Notes: generated from the sequence alone by a model not told the origin. Positions 17,389 through 26,064 are shown, numbered from the stretch's first letter. The stretch: DNA of 47,156 nt from Deltaproteobacteria bacterium (GCA_017302875.1 JAFLCA010000004.1:1-47156), one strand, 5' to 3'. Numbers and translations: made by a program.

Positions 17389-17601
17389 ATGAAAAAGCTC
17401 TTCTTCGTTTGCACTATCCTCCTCAGCGTTCTCGTCGCTTGTAATCAGCGCAATCCTGGGCCTTTCGAAAAGGCTGGTGAACGCGCTGATGAGATCGGCG
17501 ACAATATTGCCGAGGGCAAGAACCCTCTCCATAAAAAGAGCACTCTTGAGAAAGCCGGAGAGGCCGTTGACGAAACAATCGGAACAGATAATCGCCGGTA
17601 G
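17389..17601 (+). CDS. Small lipoprotein, 70 aa
   Basis: MKKLFFVCTILLSVLVACNQ is a lipoprotein signal with the lipobox Cys at 18. The mature part is charged and helical, with an internal near-repeat: FEKAGERADEIGDNI and LEKAGEAVDETIG. AAGGAACT precedes the start. It resembles small hypothetical lipoproteins with a KAGE-DE motif pair; no function is known. It ends about 35 bases before a strong hairpin. Confidence 0.78.
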   Translation: MKKLFFVCTILLSVLVACNQRNPGPFEKAGERADEIGDNIAEGKNPLHKKSTLEKAGEAVDETIGTDNRR

Positions 17602-17635
17602 ATTCGCTTCGAGGGCATCTCACGCGTAATGCAAG

Positions 17636-17667
17636 TTCGAGCCTGCTCGGCGACGAGCAGGCTCGAA
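17636..17667. terminator. 14-bp hairpin between convergent lipoprotein and PLD genes
   Basis: A perfect inverted repeat (TTCGAGCCTGCTCG at 17636-17649, complement 17654-17667) with a GCGA tetraloop. It is GC-rich, placed between convergent stops, and lacks a clear T-run. Confidence 0.75.
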
Positions 17668-17690
17668 CGCGCTAGGCAACGACGCTTCCT

Positions 17691-18839
17691 CTAGAATAGC
17701 TTCTCCAATTTTGACAAGAGGCTACCGAGAATGCCCGCAATTGAGAATCTTCCCGCCACGGCCCGTGAATAGGGCGCGGCTTTGGCTTCATCCAGCGCAA
17801 ATTGATCAAGCAATACGCGAAGAGACTTGGCTTGTAAGACACGGACATCAAGCTCTCGGTCCCAGTACAAGCTTCGACTATTTAAATTACTCGATCCGAC
17901 CCAAGCGCTGCCATCGATTATCGCCGTCTTGGCGTGAATCATATTTTTCTGGTACTCCAGCACGCGAACGCCGGCCACCTGCAATTTCGCATAGTACAAT
18001 CTGGACACCCAAGGCAGAAAAGGAACATCGGAAGTGCCGGGGAGTATGATACGCACATCGACTCCTCGTCGCGCGGCTTTGCGAAGCGCTCTGCGAAGCA
18101 ACTGCTCGGGGACAAAATAGGCTGTGGTAATATAGATCCGATGACGCGCCCTGCGTATTTCACGAAGCAAACGTTGGTGACTTCGTAAACGCTGGATAAA
18201 TGTCCGATTGTCTCGAATTAGCCCCGTAAAGCGAGGCTTACCCTCGGCGCGTCTGCGCACCCAGGTATCTTCAACAGATCGTACGAGAAGTTCAACGGCA
18301 CGTCCTGTCACCGCGACTGCGGTATCCCTCCAAGCGTTGGTCCCAAAAACACTCTCTACGGGCTCAGCACATAAGTTCATGCTGCCGACGAACGCGATTT
18401 TCCGATCAATAAGTGCGAGCTTTCGATGGGTGCGCCGATTCGTATGAGAGAGCAGTCGAGTTACTCCTGAAAAGCGCAGCCCCACTAGTTGCTGCCAAAA
18501 CGCTGCGAACCGCAAAGGTCGATACACCCGTATGGCGAGCCCCTGCTTTTCGTACTCGGCTCGTTTGCGCCGGATCCATTCTTGGCTCCCAACGCCATCG
18601 ACTATGAGTCGCACCTCAATTCCGCGCCGCACGGCTGCCACAAGAGCGGCGAGTACCTTGCGGCCAATCTCATCATCTTTCAGGATGTAGGTTTCAATCC
18701 AAACGAAACTCGCAGCATTGGATATCTGCGAAAGAAGCGCCTCGAAGTAGAGATCTCCCGAAACGTAGACGTGTTCTGTCTCCCACTTCAAATAGCGGGG
18801 TATATGCGGACGCCTCAGGATTCTTTTTAACGTGCGCAT
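17691..18839 (-). CDS. Phospholipase D family cardiolipin synthase (ClsB-like)
   Basis: 382 aa with two HKD motifs: THRKLALIDRKIAFVGSMN and MIHAKTAIIDGSAWVGSSNL. These form the paired PLD active site that transfers phosphatidyl groups. There are no N-terminal membrane helices, unlike ClsA, and the start (MRTLKRILRRPHIPRYLKW) and length fit the ClsB branch. It probably acts at the inner face of the membrane to make cardiolipin. In E. coli clsB neighbours an EEP gene; here the EEP gene is about 9 kb away. Confidence 0.9.
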   Translation of the reverse strand: MRTLKRILRRPHIPRYLKWETEHVYVSGDLYFEALLSQISNAASFVWIETYILKDDEIGRKVLAALVAAVRRGIEVRLIVDGVGSQEWIRRKRAEYEKQGLAIRVYRPLRFAAFWQQLVGLRFSGVTRLLSHTNRRTHRKLALIDRKIAFVGSMNLCAEPVESVFGTNAWRDTAVAVTGRAVELLVRSVEDTWVRRRAEGKPRFTGLIRDNRTFIQRLRSHQRLLREIRRARHRIYITTAYFVPEQLLRRALRKAARRGVDVRIILPGTSDVPFLPWVSRLYYAKLQVAGVRVLEYQKNMIHAKTAIIDGSAWVGSSNLNSRSLYWDRELDVRVLQAKSLRVLLDQFALDEAKAAPYSRAVAGRFSIAGILGSLLSKLEKLF

Positions 18840-18921
18840 TGTCGGGCCACCATGCCTTATAGTGTAACTCCATCGCTCTGCTTCGTATAGGGCAGCGAAG
18901 CGCGGGGAGCCAATTCGAATT

Positions 18922-19542
18922 CTAGGTCCCCTGCTTGCCCGAACGTTTTGTTGTATTAGGCTGCCGCAGTTCAGCTTTCGAGATTTCTTCCGCTGAGACT
19001 TCGTCTAATCCTCGGCCCGATAAGACACTGAGCGGACTTGAACTTAGTATATTGGCTGTTGCACTGGCATAACGGTCGCGAACCTTCATGAGAAGCCAAT
19101 TCTTGCCGTCCCGCCGATCTCCGCGCATACGTACGAGTGACCAACGCCCCTTAAGCTTCTCCCCGTGTAGCGCAAACTCCAATTTGCCTTCGCTCAAGCC
19201 CTTCTGGATGTTTGAGCACTCCCACGTTCCCTGATCCCAAACCAAAACACTGCCTCCACCATACTGCCCTTGCGGAATAATGCCTTCAAAATCGGCGTAG
19301 GCCAGCGGATGATCCTCCACCTGAATGGCTAGACGTTTTTCCTGTGGGTTAAGACTGGGCCCTTTCGGGATGGCCCAACTTTTGAGTACCCCTGCATACT
19401 CCAAGCGGAAGTCGTAATGCAAACGCGAAGCTGCATGCTTCTGAACAACGAAGCGAAGCTTCCCACCCGACCGCGCAGGAATAGCACGAGGCTCGCTCGT
19501 TGTGGAAAAATCTCGTTTTTTTCTATACCTCGTTAGACCCAT
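18922..19542 (-). CDS. Stand-alone LigD-type 3'-phosphoesterase domain protein
   Basis: 206 aa made almost wholly of the phosphoesterase domain otherwise found at the N-terminus of bacterial LigD. Visible motifs: FVVQKHAASRLHYDFRLE, LKSWAIPKGPSL, RLAIQVEDHPLAYADFEG, IPQGQYGGGSVLVWDQG, KLKGRWSLVRM and KNWLLMKVRD. The His of HxxxxLHYD, the HPLxYxxFEG His and Tyr, and the Asp/Glu metal residues are all present. It trims 3'-phosphates or 3'-ribonucleotides before end joining. No ligase, polymerase or Ku gene lies in this window. The C-terminal 40 residues are Ser-rich and basic. Confidence 0.92.
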   Translation of the reverse strand: MGLTRYRKKRDFSTTSEPRAIPARSGGKLRFVVQKHAASRLHYDFRLEYAGVLKSWAIPKGPSLNPQEKRLAIQVEDHPLAYADFEGIIPQGQYGGGSVLVWDQGTWECSNIQKGLSEGKLEFALHGEKLKGRWSLVRMRGDRRDGKNWLLMKVRDRYASATANILSSSPLSVLSGRGLDEVSAEEISKAELRQPNTTKRSGKQGT

Positions 19543-19703
19543 GTGAAGAGCGTAACGCGCAGCACACGTTTATACGGATGAGGAGAATCATAGCGACCCG
19601 TCAGGTCAACCGATTCGCCGTGACTGCTGGTCATCATAGACGGGAGTCGAACGGCACTGACATCATCGCTTGCAGTCCCGATCTAATACTTTATGGAGGA
19701 ACT

Positions 19704-20264
19704 ATGAATCGACTAAGCGCAAAGCGGATCGCAGTGATCGCCACGCATGGATTTGAAGAGAGCGAGCTTGTCTCGCCAGTCAACGCTCTTCGTTCGGAGG
19801 GAGCAACGGTCGACATTCTCGCACCGGTGCGAGAACCTCTGCGTGCCTGGAAGGATAAAGACTGGGCTGAAACGATAGAAGTTGATCGCACTCTCGATGA
19901 AGTTACAAGTCAGGAGTACGACGCGCTCGTGATTCCCGGCGGCACCCTGAACTCAGATCAGCTGCGCATGAACCCCGTGGCTGTCGACCTCGTGCGACAC
20001 TTCTTTGCTAAGGGAAAACCGGTGGCGGCAATCTGTCACGGCCCGCAAATCCTGATCGAAGCGGACGTGGTTACCGGCCGGGAGCTTACCTCGTATCAAT
20101 CACTGAAGACCGATTTGGAAAATGCAGGCGCGCTGTGGGCGAACGAAGCTGTCGTGGTGGACCGCGGCCTCGTAACGAGCCGAACTCCTGATGACCTCCC
20201 GGCCTTCATTGCCAAACTGATCGAAGAAGTTGAAGAGGGCGTGCACGACCCACAGCATGCCTAG
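19704..20264 (+). CDS. PfpI/DJ-1 family protein (YhbO/general stress protein 18-like)
   Basis: 186 aa from the ATG at 19704, behind GGAGG; the longer frame upstream is not family-like. The fold markers are IAVIATHGFEESEL (Glu18/19), LVIPGGTLNSDQLR, and the nucleophile elbow AAICHGPQ with Cys111 and His112. GxxLTSY and LVTSRTPDDLPAF match the PfpI subfamily. Family members have been assigned protease, glyoxalase III and deglycase activities, which remain debated; protection from carbonyl stress is the likely general role. Stops of this gene and the next overlap tail to tail (CCTAGG). Confidence 0.92.
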   Translation: MNRLSAKRIAVIATHGFEESELVSPVNALRSEGATVDILAPVREPLRAWKDKDWAETIEVDRTLDEVTSQEYDALVIPGGTLNSDQLRMNPVAVDLVRHFFAKGKPVAAICHGPQILIEADVVTGRELTSYQSLKTDLENAGALWANEAVVVDRGLVTSRTPDDLPAFIAKLIEEVEEGVHDPQHA

Positions 20265-20629
20265 GAGTGAGTAACGTGCGGAGATTCAGCTAAAGCCTGA
20301 CTCTCCGCACGACCGCGTCGCAGATCGTCGACTTGCTGCAGAAACTCAGAGGCTTTCGCGTCCCCTTGTGGCCCGAACGCATCGACGAAAACTCCCCTCG
20401 TTCCGTCATTTGCTCTTATCACGTACACAATCGTTAAATCATTGGGGTTCGATTCGCCTTCAAAGCGATGGATTGCTTGAATCTCCAACTCTTCCTTACC
20501 GTAACGCGCCCCGGTTTCGGGGCAGCGCAAAGCTCCATTGTGAAAGACAAAACTTGAGTTGCATCCACTTTCCGAAAGTTTCGAAAGCAGTTCCACCACG
20601 GTGGATACACGAGCCGGCATAGTTTCCAT
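20261..20629 (-). CDS. Small protein of the 'phosphoribosylpyrophosphate synthetase'-named family
   Basis: 122 aa with AAGGAAG before the start. The core IQAIHRFEGESNPNDLTIVY, then GTRGVFVDAFG, matches a small conserved family that is often labelled phosphoribosylpyrophosphate synthetase without having any PRPP synthase motif. It begins with a helix (VVELLSKLSESGCNSSFVF) and ends in a polar tail (LQQVDDLRRGRAESQ) not seen in the usual form. The true function is unknown. It lies among stress genes. Confidence 0.75.
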   Translation of the reverse strand: METMPARVSTVVELLSKLSESGCNSSFVFHNGALRCPETGARYGKEELEIQAIHRFEGESNPNDLTIVYVIRANDGTRGVFVDAFGPQGDAKASEFLQQVDDLRRGRAESQALAESPHVTHS

Positions 20630-20874
20630 TGCTTCCTTGTGAGAGATTACTTGTGAGACATTTCGATTAAGCTCTCCGAAGCTATCCGCTCCCGTGCCTC
20701 CTCGCCATGCGCGGCCTCATGCGAAGAGTGCGCACCTGATATCGCTAGGCAACCCGAGCGTGAGCTGACTCATACGCACTTTGCCTGCACTGCTCTACAG
20801 TGGCCTCCTACTTTACGGGCGGAGAAGCGTAGCGAACTCCTCCAAAGACACCCGACTTTTCAGGAGCACGTCAC

Positions 20875-21303
20875 ATGAACAAGCGAACATTTATCCCCTG
20901 CCTCTTGCTGACAGGCATATTGGTCGGCAGCACGGCACAGGCCGATACAGCGAACCCGCAGGCAGGGACACCCAAGGAAGCCTACAGGAATTCGCGAGAC
21001 AACACCGGTATCAACGAGAGAGATCGGAACGCGGCAAACCTCACGGCGGATCAACAATCCAATCAAAGCAAAGCGCTTGAATTAACGAAGCGTATTCGCC
21101 AAGCGATTGTGGAACGAGAGGATCTGTCCCAGTACGCGCACAACATCAAAGTCGTAACCAATGACGGCGGCATGGTTACCTTACGGGGCCCTGTGCGCTC
21201 GGATCAGGAACGAGTTGTGCTCGGTCAGATAGCAATGGACATCGCCGGCACCAACTTTGTTCGTAACGAGCTTGAAGTGGCCGCGCAACGAAGCAAGAGC
21301 TAA
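20875..21303 (+). CDS. Periplasmic BON-domain protein
   Basis: 142 aa. A signal peptide (CLLLTGILVGSTAQA, cleavage before DTANPQ) is followed by an Asn/Asp-rich linker. The BON domain runs over residues 62-137: ALELTKRIRQAIVEREDLS, NIKVVTNDGGMVTLRGPVRS, and AGTNFVRNELEV. BON domains bind phospholipid surfaces and appear in OsmY-like osmotic-stress proteins. CAGGAGC precedes the start. The next gene, a glycine-zipper protein, follows 27 bases downstream, so the two are probably one transcript. Confidence 0.9.
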   Translation: MNKRTFIPCLLLTGILVGSTAQADTANPQAGTPKEAYRNSRDNTGINERDRNAANLTADQQSNQSKALELTKRIRQAIVEREDLSQYAHNIKVVTNDGGMVTLRGPVRSDQERVVLGQIAMDIAGTNFVRNELEVAAQRSKS

Positions 21304-21330
21304 TCCCTATTTAGAAAATGGAGAAAGAGT

Positions 21331-21933
21331 ATGGAAATAAAGAACAGACAAAATGAGCAACCTTCCACCAACAAGAACTTGGTGGTTCTAGGAATCTTCG
21401 ACTCACGCACAAGTGTCGAAGGGGCCGTGGATAACCTAAAATCGGAAGGCTTTCGGAGTGCCGATATTTCAGCGCTTTTCCCGAGTGGAGATAGCAACAA
21501 GGAATTCGCACACGAGAAGGCTACCAAACTGCCCGAGGGAACCACGACGGGAACCGCTTCCGGTTTAGTGCTCGGTGGAACCTTGGGTTGGCTGATTGGA
21601 GTTGGCGCTTTGGCTATTCCCGGCCTGGGCGCTTTCATCGCAGCCGGCCCAATTATGAGCATGCTGGCGGGAGCCGGAGTCGGCGGGGCCGTCGGTGGAT
21701 TAACCGGCGCTCTGATCGGCTTAGGTATTCCGGAGTACGAAGCGAAACGTTACGAAGGACAGATAAAGAACGGTGGAATTTTGATTTCTGTCCATTGTGA
21801 TAACGAGGAATGGAGTGATCGCGCTAAAGAAATCCTTAAACGAACTGGGGCGCGCGATATTTCCTCCACTTCTGAAGCTTCAGCGGACTACGACAAGAGC
21901 AATCGCCCTTACTCGAAGTCTGCCAACTTCTAA
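21331..21933 (+). CDS. YflT/general-stress-like protein with glycine-zipper membrane region
   Basis: 200 aa. The N-terminal part (about 17-70) has an alpha/beta pattern: VVLGIFDSRTSVEGAVDNLK, RSADISALFPSG. A Gly/Ala-rich hydrophobic block follows (about 72-135, TASGLVLGGTLGWLIGVGAL, GAGVGGAVGGLTGALIGLGI). The closing segment is EAKRYEGQIKNGGILISVHC, with GAxDIS before a polar tail. This layout is common for general-stress proteins related to Bacillus YflT. It is predicted to be membrane-associated; activity is unknown. Encoded directly after the BON protein and followed by a strong terminator. Confidence 0.87.
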   Translation: MEIKNRQNEQPSTNKNLVVLGIFDSRTSVEGAVDNLKSEGFRSADISALFPSGDSNKEFAHEKATKLPEGTTTGTASGLVLGGTLGWLIGVGALAIPGLGAFIAAGPIMSMLAGAGVGGAVGGLTGALIGLGIPEYEAKRYEGQIKNGGILISVHCDNEEWSDRAKEILKRTGARDISSTSEASADYDKSNRPYSKSANF

Positions 21934-21966
21934 GCAGCGCTGCGCTGTCTCTGATAACGTAGCCAT

Positions 21967-22012
21967 GGCGGGAGTCGATGAATTCACCTTCAGCGACTCC
22001 CGCCGACTTTTT
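21967..22012 (+). terminator. Rho-independent terminator after the BON/YflT pair
   Basis: GGCGGGAGTCG (21967-21977) pairs perfectly with 21994-22004. Inside the loop TGAA/TTCA can extend the stem. A GACTTTTTC T-run follows. Confidence 0.85.
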
Positions 22013-22197
22013 CCCGATCCCCAAAGTGGCAGTCAGCTCGTCCCATGGATGGGAAGGACGTAAGTCCACATCTATCCCCCTTAAACCAGTTTCCTAGGGA
22101 GGCGGGATCCCCGTATACTTTTGCGCAAGCTCGCGGTATGACGACTCTCGGTGAGAAATGCTCAATCAGAAAGTGAAAGACTTTAAGCTGATCTTGG

Positions 22198-23049
22198 ATG
22201 TCTCCTCGTAACCCTTTTAGGATAATTCTGGCTACCTGCAATGGATTTTTGCAGGGCGATGGCTTGACGATGGCTGCTGCTATCTCCTTCTATGCAGCTC
22301 TCTCCGTCTCGCCGATCCTGATCTTATTGTTCTGGGCGGCTCACAATTTCGGCATCAGCGACGAAGAGCAGATCTTTTCTCAGCTAGGCTCGTTCGCTGG
22401 TCCGCAGGCCAGCGATCTCGCACGAGCCGTGCTGAGCAATATCGAATCCCGCCCGAATCTGGGGAATGTGGCGGGAGTATTGGGCTTCTCTATTCTGATA
22501 CTCTCTGCTGCTGGCGTCTTTAGTCAGTTGCGCGTAGCTCTGAACCGTATCTGGAACGTTGAATCGCGCCCTCATTTTTCATTGCTGCATTGGATACAAA
22601 AACGTTTCATCGCTATGTTGATGGTGTTCGTGCTGGCTGTACTCATACCGGCTTCGCTATTGAGCACCTCGATAATCGCTCTCTTTACGTCCTATCTTGG
22701 CCGTCAGTCCTGGTCTCCCCTCCTACTCGAAACTCTTAATGCCTCGCTGTCGCTCCTGCTGTTTTCAATTTTCTTCTCGCTCCTTTTTCGTTATTTACCT
22801 GACGCAGCGCCGCGCTGGAAGTTCATCCGACCGGGTGCCGCAATCACGGCGCTACTATTTACGTTGGGCAAGACGCTGATAGGAATGTATTTGGGCTTCT
22901 CTACGGTGAGTTCCGTTTTTGGTGCCGCAGGCTCCTTAGCGGTCTTTTTGATTTGGGTTTACTACAGTGCAGCCATCTTCCTGTTCGGGGCGGAATTGAC
23001 CCAACAGATCTCATTGGCCGTAGAGGGCGCTGAAACTAAGCCCGAGTAG
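22198..23049 (+). CDS. YihY/BrkB-family inner-membrane protein
   Basis: 283 aa with six predicted helices. Family marks: GDGLTMAAAISFYAALSVSP at the first helix, the ALNRIWNVE loop, and the C-terminal GAAGSLAVFLIWVYYSAAIF, then LFGAELTQQ. Members were once mislabelled ribonuclease BN; the actual function is unresolved (possible transporter or flippase-like protein). A 17-codon frame (22158-22211) ends across the start codon and could affect initiation. It converges on a histidine kinase gene 93 bp away. Confidence 0.92.
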   Translation: MSPRNPFRIILATCNGFLQGDGLTMAAAISFYAALSVSPILILLFWAAHNFGISDEEQIFSQLGSFAGPQASDLARAVLSNIESRPNLGNVAGVLGFSILILSAAGVFSQLRVALNRIWNVESRPHFSLLHWIQKRFIAMLMVFVLAVLIPASLLSTSIIALFTSYLGRQSWSPLLLETLNASLSLLLFSIFFSLLFRYLPDAAPRWKFIRPGAAITALLFTLGKTLIGMYLGFSTVSSVFGAAGSLAVFLIWVYYSAAIFLFGAELTQQISLAVEGAETKPE

Positions 23050-23142
23050 ACGCTGGCCGGAAAGGCCTGTGCCGAGTTCAACAGATAGCCGGTGTCCGCT
23101 TCGACCCTTCACCTTTTAGAATGGCTCAGGCTTAATTCCGCC

Positions 23143-24159
23143 TCAGGAACAGAGAGGAAAGACGATTTCAACACAGGCCATTTCGTCATCCTCATTCCGA
23201 AAAACGGGTTGCGACCCCAGATCTGCCTTCGCTAGCATCTTCACCATACCTAACCCAGATGTGGCCGGCAGTCCGTCCTCGAAGTCCTTGGGAAAAAGAG
23301 GCCCCTGGCTCTTAACCGTTAGCAACGCTCGCTCTCCCTCGTTACGCAACGTCACGTTTGTCTTTCCTGAACCAAACAACAGAGCATTCTGCAGTAGTTC
23401 ATTGAAAATCACATTTAACGAGGAAGCTTGCCTCGGGGTAACCACACAGGAATCAAACGAGCACTCAAAGGTGCGACCTTTCGTGGAGCGCACTGCAAGA
23501 GCGTAAACCCGCTCCAAGACACGGCTCACATCGATCTGTGTCGAGTCCGCGGACTCACGCATACGTTCATTAAGCAAGTCATGCAAAACAGCCACGCCAT
23601 GTATGACGGAAGTCAATTTCTTTACCTGTTCGGCAGAAAGCGTACCCCCGTTTCGCGTTTGTAGATTGAGAAGCGATAAAATATTCTGCAAACTGTTTTT
23701 TACGCGGTGATGCGCTTCGGCCAATCCGCGCTTTAGCTGCTCGGCTGCTCCGTCCGCTCCGGCAGTCCGCCCCTTCCCCTCAGATGTCTCACCAAGACCC
23801 TCCAGGATACACAAAATTGTTTCTGCATCCTGAGCGTCGCGCGCATAACCGCCCCTCATTCGAATAAGTCGCGGCCGCTCTTCACCGACAGAGAGAAGAA
23901 AAGAATCATCGAACTTGCCGCGATCAGATCGAGATACATCCAGGGTCTCCCTGAGGCGCGGACGATCCTTATCAGCCACCAGGGATAAGAATGCGGAGAG
24001 ATCCTGACAATGATTTGGATCAATTCCGAGGCTACGAGGAGTAGCTATCCAGGTCAGCGCACCGGAGGCACAATGAATGCTACATGCCATTAGCCCCGCC
24101 ATCTCCATGACCCCTTGCAGCGAAGCAGCAGAATCTAAATTTGTGTTTACTCTACCCAT
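23143..24159 (-). CDS. HisKA_2/HWE-type sensor histidine kinase with PAS-like domain
   Basis: 338 aa from ATG 24159 (a GTG at 24183 is an alternative). Residues about 15-130 look PAS-like. The phospho-acceptor helix is GLAEAHHRVKNSLQNILSLL, typical of the HisKA_2 family (HRVKNxLQ). An ATPase domain follows, with FNELLQNALLFGSG as N box, SQGPLFP, and SGLGMVKMLAKADLG. There is no membrane segment, so it is cytoplasmic. Kinases of this type often control general-stress phosphorelays or single-receiver regulators. Two receiver proteins without outputs (12742 and 29615) occur in the window, but none is adjacent. Confidence 0.88.
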   Translation of the reverse strand: MGRVNTNLDSAASLQGVMEMAGLMACSIHCASGALTWIATPRSLGIDPNHCQDLSAFLSLVADKDRPRLRETLDVSRSDRGKFDDSFLLSVGEERPRLIRMRGGYARDAQDAETILCILEGLGETSEGKGRTAGADGAAEQLKRGLAEAHHRVKNSLQNILSLLNLQTRNGGTLSAEQVKKLTSVIHGVAVLHDLLNERMRESADSTQIDVSRVLERVYALAVRSTKGRTFECSFDSCVVTPRQASSLNVIFNELLQNALLFGSGKTNVTLRNEGERALLTVKSQGPLFPKDFEDGLPATSGLGMVKMLAKADLGSQPVFRNEDDEMACVEIVFPLCS

Positions 24160-24234
24160 TACCGTACCAAGTCTCGAAAGCACATTAGCGATTGGTCACT
24201 CTCGCACAGATGCCGTCGTCGTCGCCACACGCTT

Positions 24235-26064
24235 TTACACCTGCGTAAGCCCCTGATCCGTGGTCTGTAGCTCGAGCATTTTTGCCTTAAAATCACGTGC
24301 CGAATACAAGCCGTTAGCCGCTCGCCGTGAGGGGGACACCAAACCCTCTGGTTCCGTTATATAGTACACATAGGAAGATACAGCGTTGGTGTCACTCAGA
24401 CGTGAAATCTCCTGAGGCCCGCGCGGTATGCCATCCGCGCGGCAGTACACAATCGCTTTTACAGGCCAGCGTTGCAGTGCCTCGCGAATGCGTTGCCTGG
24501 CATTGCCTCTTTCGACTGCGTACCAGGTCCCGCCGAGGCTTGCGCCCAAGAATCGCAGCGCTGAGGCGGCGATCACTTCCACGCTTTCACTCACGGGCAC
24601 CACAAGGAATACAGGATTGCCGTCTTCGCCACGCTCAGGCAGCGGCGGCAGCTTCGATTCTACCAGTGGCAGAATAGCGCGCAGGGCGGCGCAGGCGTGC
24701 CGAAAGCGCGCTTGCGGCAGGTCCCCTCGATTGCGCTGGCGGCATAGAAGTCCGAGCGCGGGCAGAAAGGATTCACTAAGAAAAGATTCCGCGCCAACCG
24801 CTTCGATATGCGTGGCCAGCCAGGGGTCACTACTAAGGTCTCCTTTCGAGAGTGCTCGATGATATAGCTGCAAGCGGGGCGGCAATGCCTCCTCATCCGA
24901 AAACAGAATCGAGGTAAAAGCGAGTCGTGGAATGAATCGCCCCGCAACTACGAGACAGGTAGTCAGCGGCGTTGCAAGTAATAATCCCACCGGTCCCCAC
25001 AGGCAGGTCCAGCCAAAGGCAGAAATGAGCACTGCCGCCGGTGACAAGCCGATGCGCGAGCCAATGAACTTGGGCTCGATATACTGATTTAAAAGGAAAT
25101 CGACGGAAGTGAGACTAATGAACACAGCCAGCGCGAGCGTCCAGCTAGGAGCAGTCGCCAGCGCAAAAAAAATGGGAAGCGTGCCCCCGATGATTACCCC
25201 AACAAAAGGGACAAATCGCAGCAATGCAAGCAAGGTCCCCCACAGCGCCGCATAGTGCAAGCCTAAGGCTGCAAAAAGTATCCCGGTCACTAAACCGAAA
25301 CAGGAATTAACAAGCAATTGCGCCCACAGGAAGGCGCTCACCTTGAGAGCGACCTCATCGAGCAATTCGCTTGCGATATGAACGTTGCGCTGGCCTGCCA
25401 AACGAACAATTCGATCGCGCACATCATCGCGACAAACGGCCAGAAACATAGCGAGTACAATGACAAAAACCGATAGCGCTAAGAAATGCAGCACTCCCGG
25501 CGCAAAATCTTGTACTTCCCCAAGCGAACTTCCCACCGCACGCACGAGTGGCGCTTGCAAATCCGCCGCTTGCGGATCGGAACCTTGACGGTCTGCACTG
25601 CCCCGGCGAGGCAGCAAGCGTACCTGATCGAGAGCTGCATGAACCTTCGACTCAATAAGCACAAGCTTAGTGCGTAATGTTGCTCGGTATGCAGGTAACT
25701 GCGACGCTACGCTTGATAGTTGCGCTGAGATGAGCCACACGCCAGCCACAACCACTGTCAACACAGCCAAGGCCAGCAGTAAGCCCGACACGCGCGAGGG
25801 AACTCCTCTTGATTCCAGAATCCTCAGGCCACGCCCAGCCATAAAGCTCAGCAGAACTGCCAGCGTCAGAGGCACAAAGAATTCACGGCCTGCGTACAGC
25901 AGAAAGATGGTCAGTCCGAGCCCAATCAACACCTCAGTCGCAGAGTTTCGTCCGAATTGAAAGCGTCCTCGCTTCGCAGACGGAGACACGCCTGATGATC
26001 GACGACGCACCTTGAAAGAGGTGGCTCGTTGCGGGCGCGTTTCAACTTGAGAAAACTCGGGCAT
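24235..26064 (-). CDS. AI-2E family (PerM/YdiK) permease with C-terminal cytosolic domain
   Basis: 609 aa, against about 350 for the bare family. Residues 40-390 form the AI-2E-type membrane part: FFVPLTLAVLLSFMAGRGLR, a large loop, then ALLRFVPFVGVIIGGTLPIF, the DFLLNQYIEPKFIGSRIGLS signature and GPVGLLLATPLTTCLVVAGR. The last 200 residues are a helical bundle (LQLYHRALSKGD, FLPALGLLCRQRNRGDLPQA), then a Rossmann-like part (VFLVVPVSESVEVIAASALR). That order resembles a cobalamin-binding module but has no DxHxxG motif. The transported substrate is unknown, and family members are not all AI-2 exporters. Confidence 0.88.
   Translation of the reverse strand: MPEFSQVETRPQRATSFKVRRRSSGVSPSAKRGRFQFGRNSATEVLIGLGLTIFLLYAGREFFVPLTLAVLLSFMAGRGLRILESRGVPSRVSGLLLALAVLTVVVAGVWLISAQLSSVASQLPAYRATLRTKLVLIESKVHAALDQVRLLPRRGSADRQGSDPQAADLQAPLVRAVGSSLGEVQDFAPGVLHFLALSVFVIVLAMFLAVCRDDVRDRIVRLAGQRNVHIASELLDEVALKVSAFLWAQLLVNSCFGLVTGILFAALGLHYAALWGTLLALLRFVPFVGVIIGGTLPIFFALATAPSWTLALAVFISLTSVDFLLNQYIEPKFIGSRIGLSPAAVLISAFGWTCLWGPVGLLLATPLTTCLVVAGRFIPRLAFTSILFSDEEALPPRLQLYHRALSKGDLSSDPWLATHIEAVGAESFLSESFLPALGLLCRQRNRGDLPQARFRHACAALRAILPLVESKLPPLPERGEDGNPVFLVVPVSESVEVIAASALRFLGASLGGTWYAVERGNARQRIREALQRWPVKAIVYCRADGIPRGPQEISRLSDTNAVSSYVYYITEPEGLVSPSRRAANGLYSARDFKAKMLELQTTDQGLTQV

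Noticed and set aside
18922-19542. Full non-homologous end-joining locus
   Set aside because: Only the phosphoesterase domain is present; no Ku, ligase or primase-like gene is nearby.
20440-20470. GGTTCGATTC-like string suggesting a tRNA T-arm
   Set aside because: It lies inside a supported coding region and has no cloverleaf around it. No tRNA was found in the window.
22198-23049. Ribonuclease BN
   Set aside because: The sequence is a YihY/BrkB membrane protein; the RNase BN name for this family is a known misassignment.
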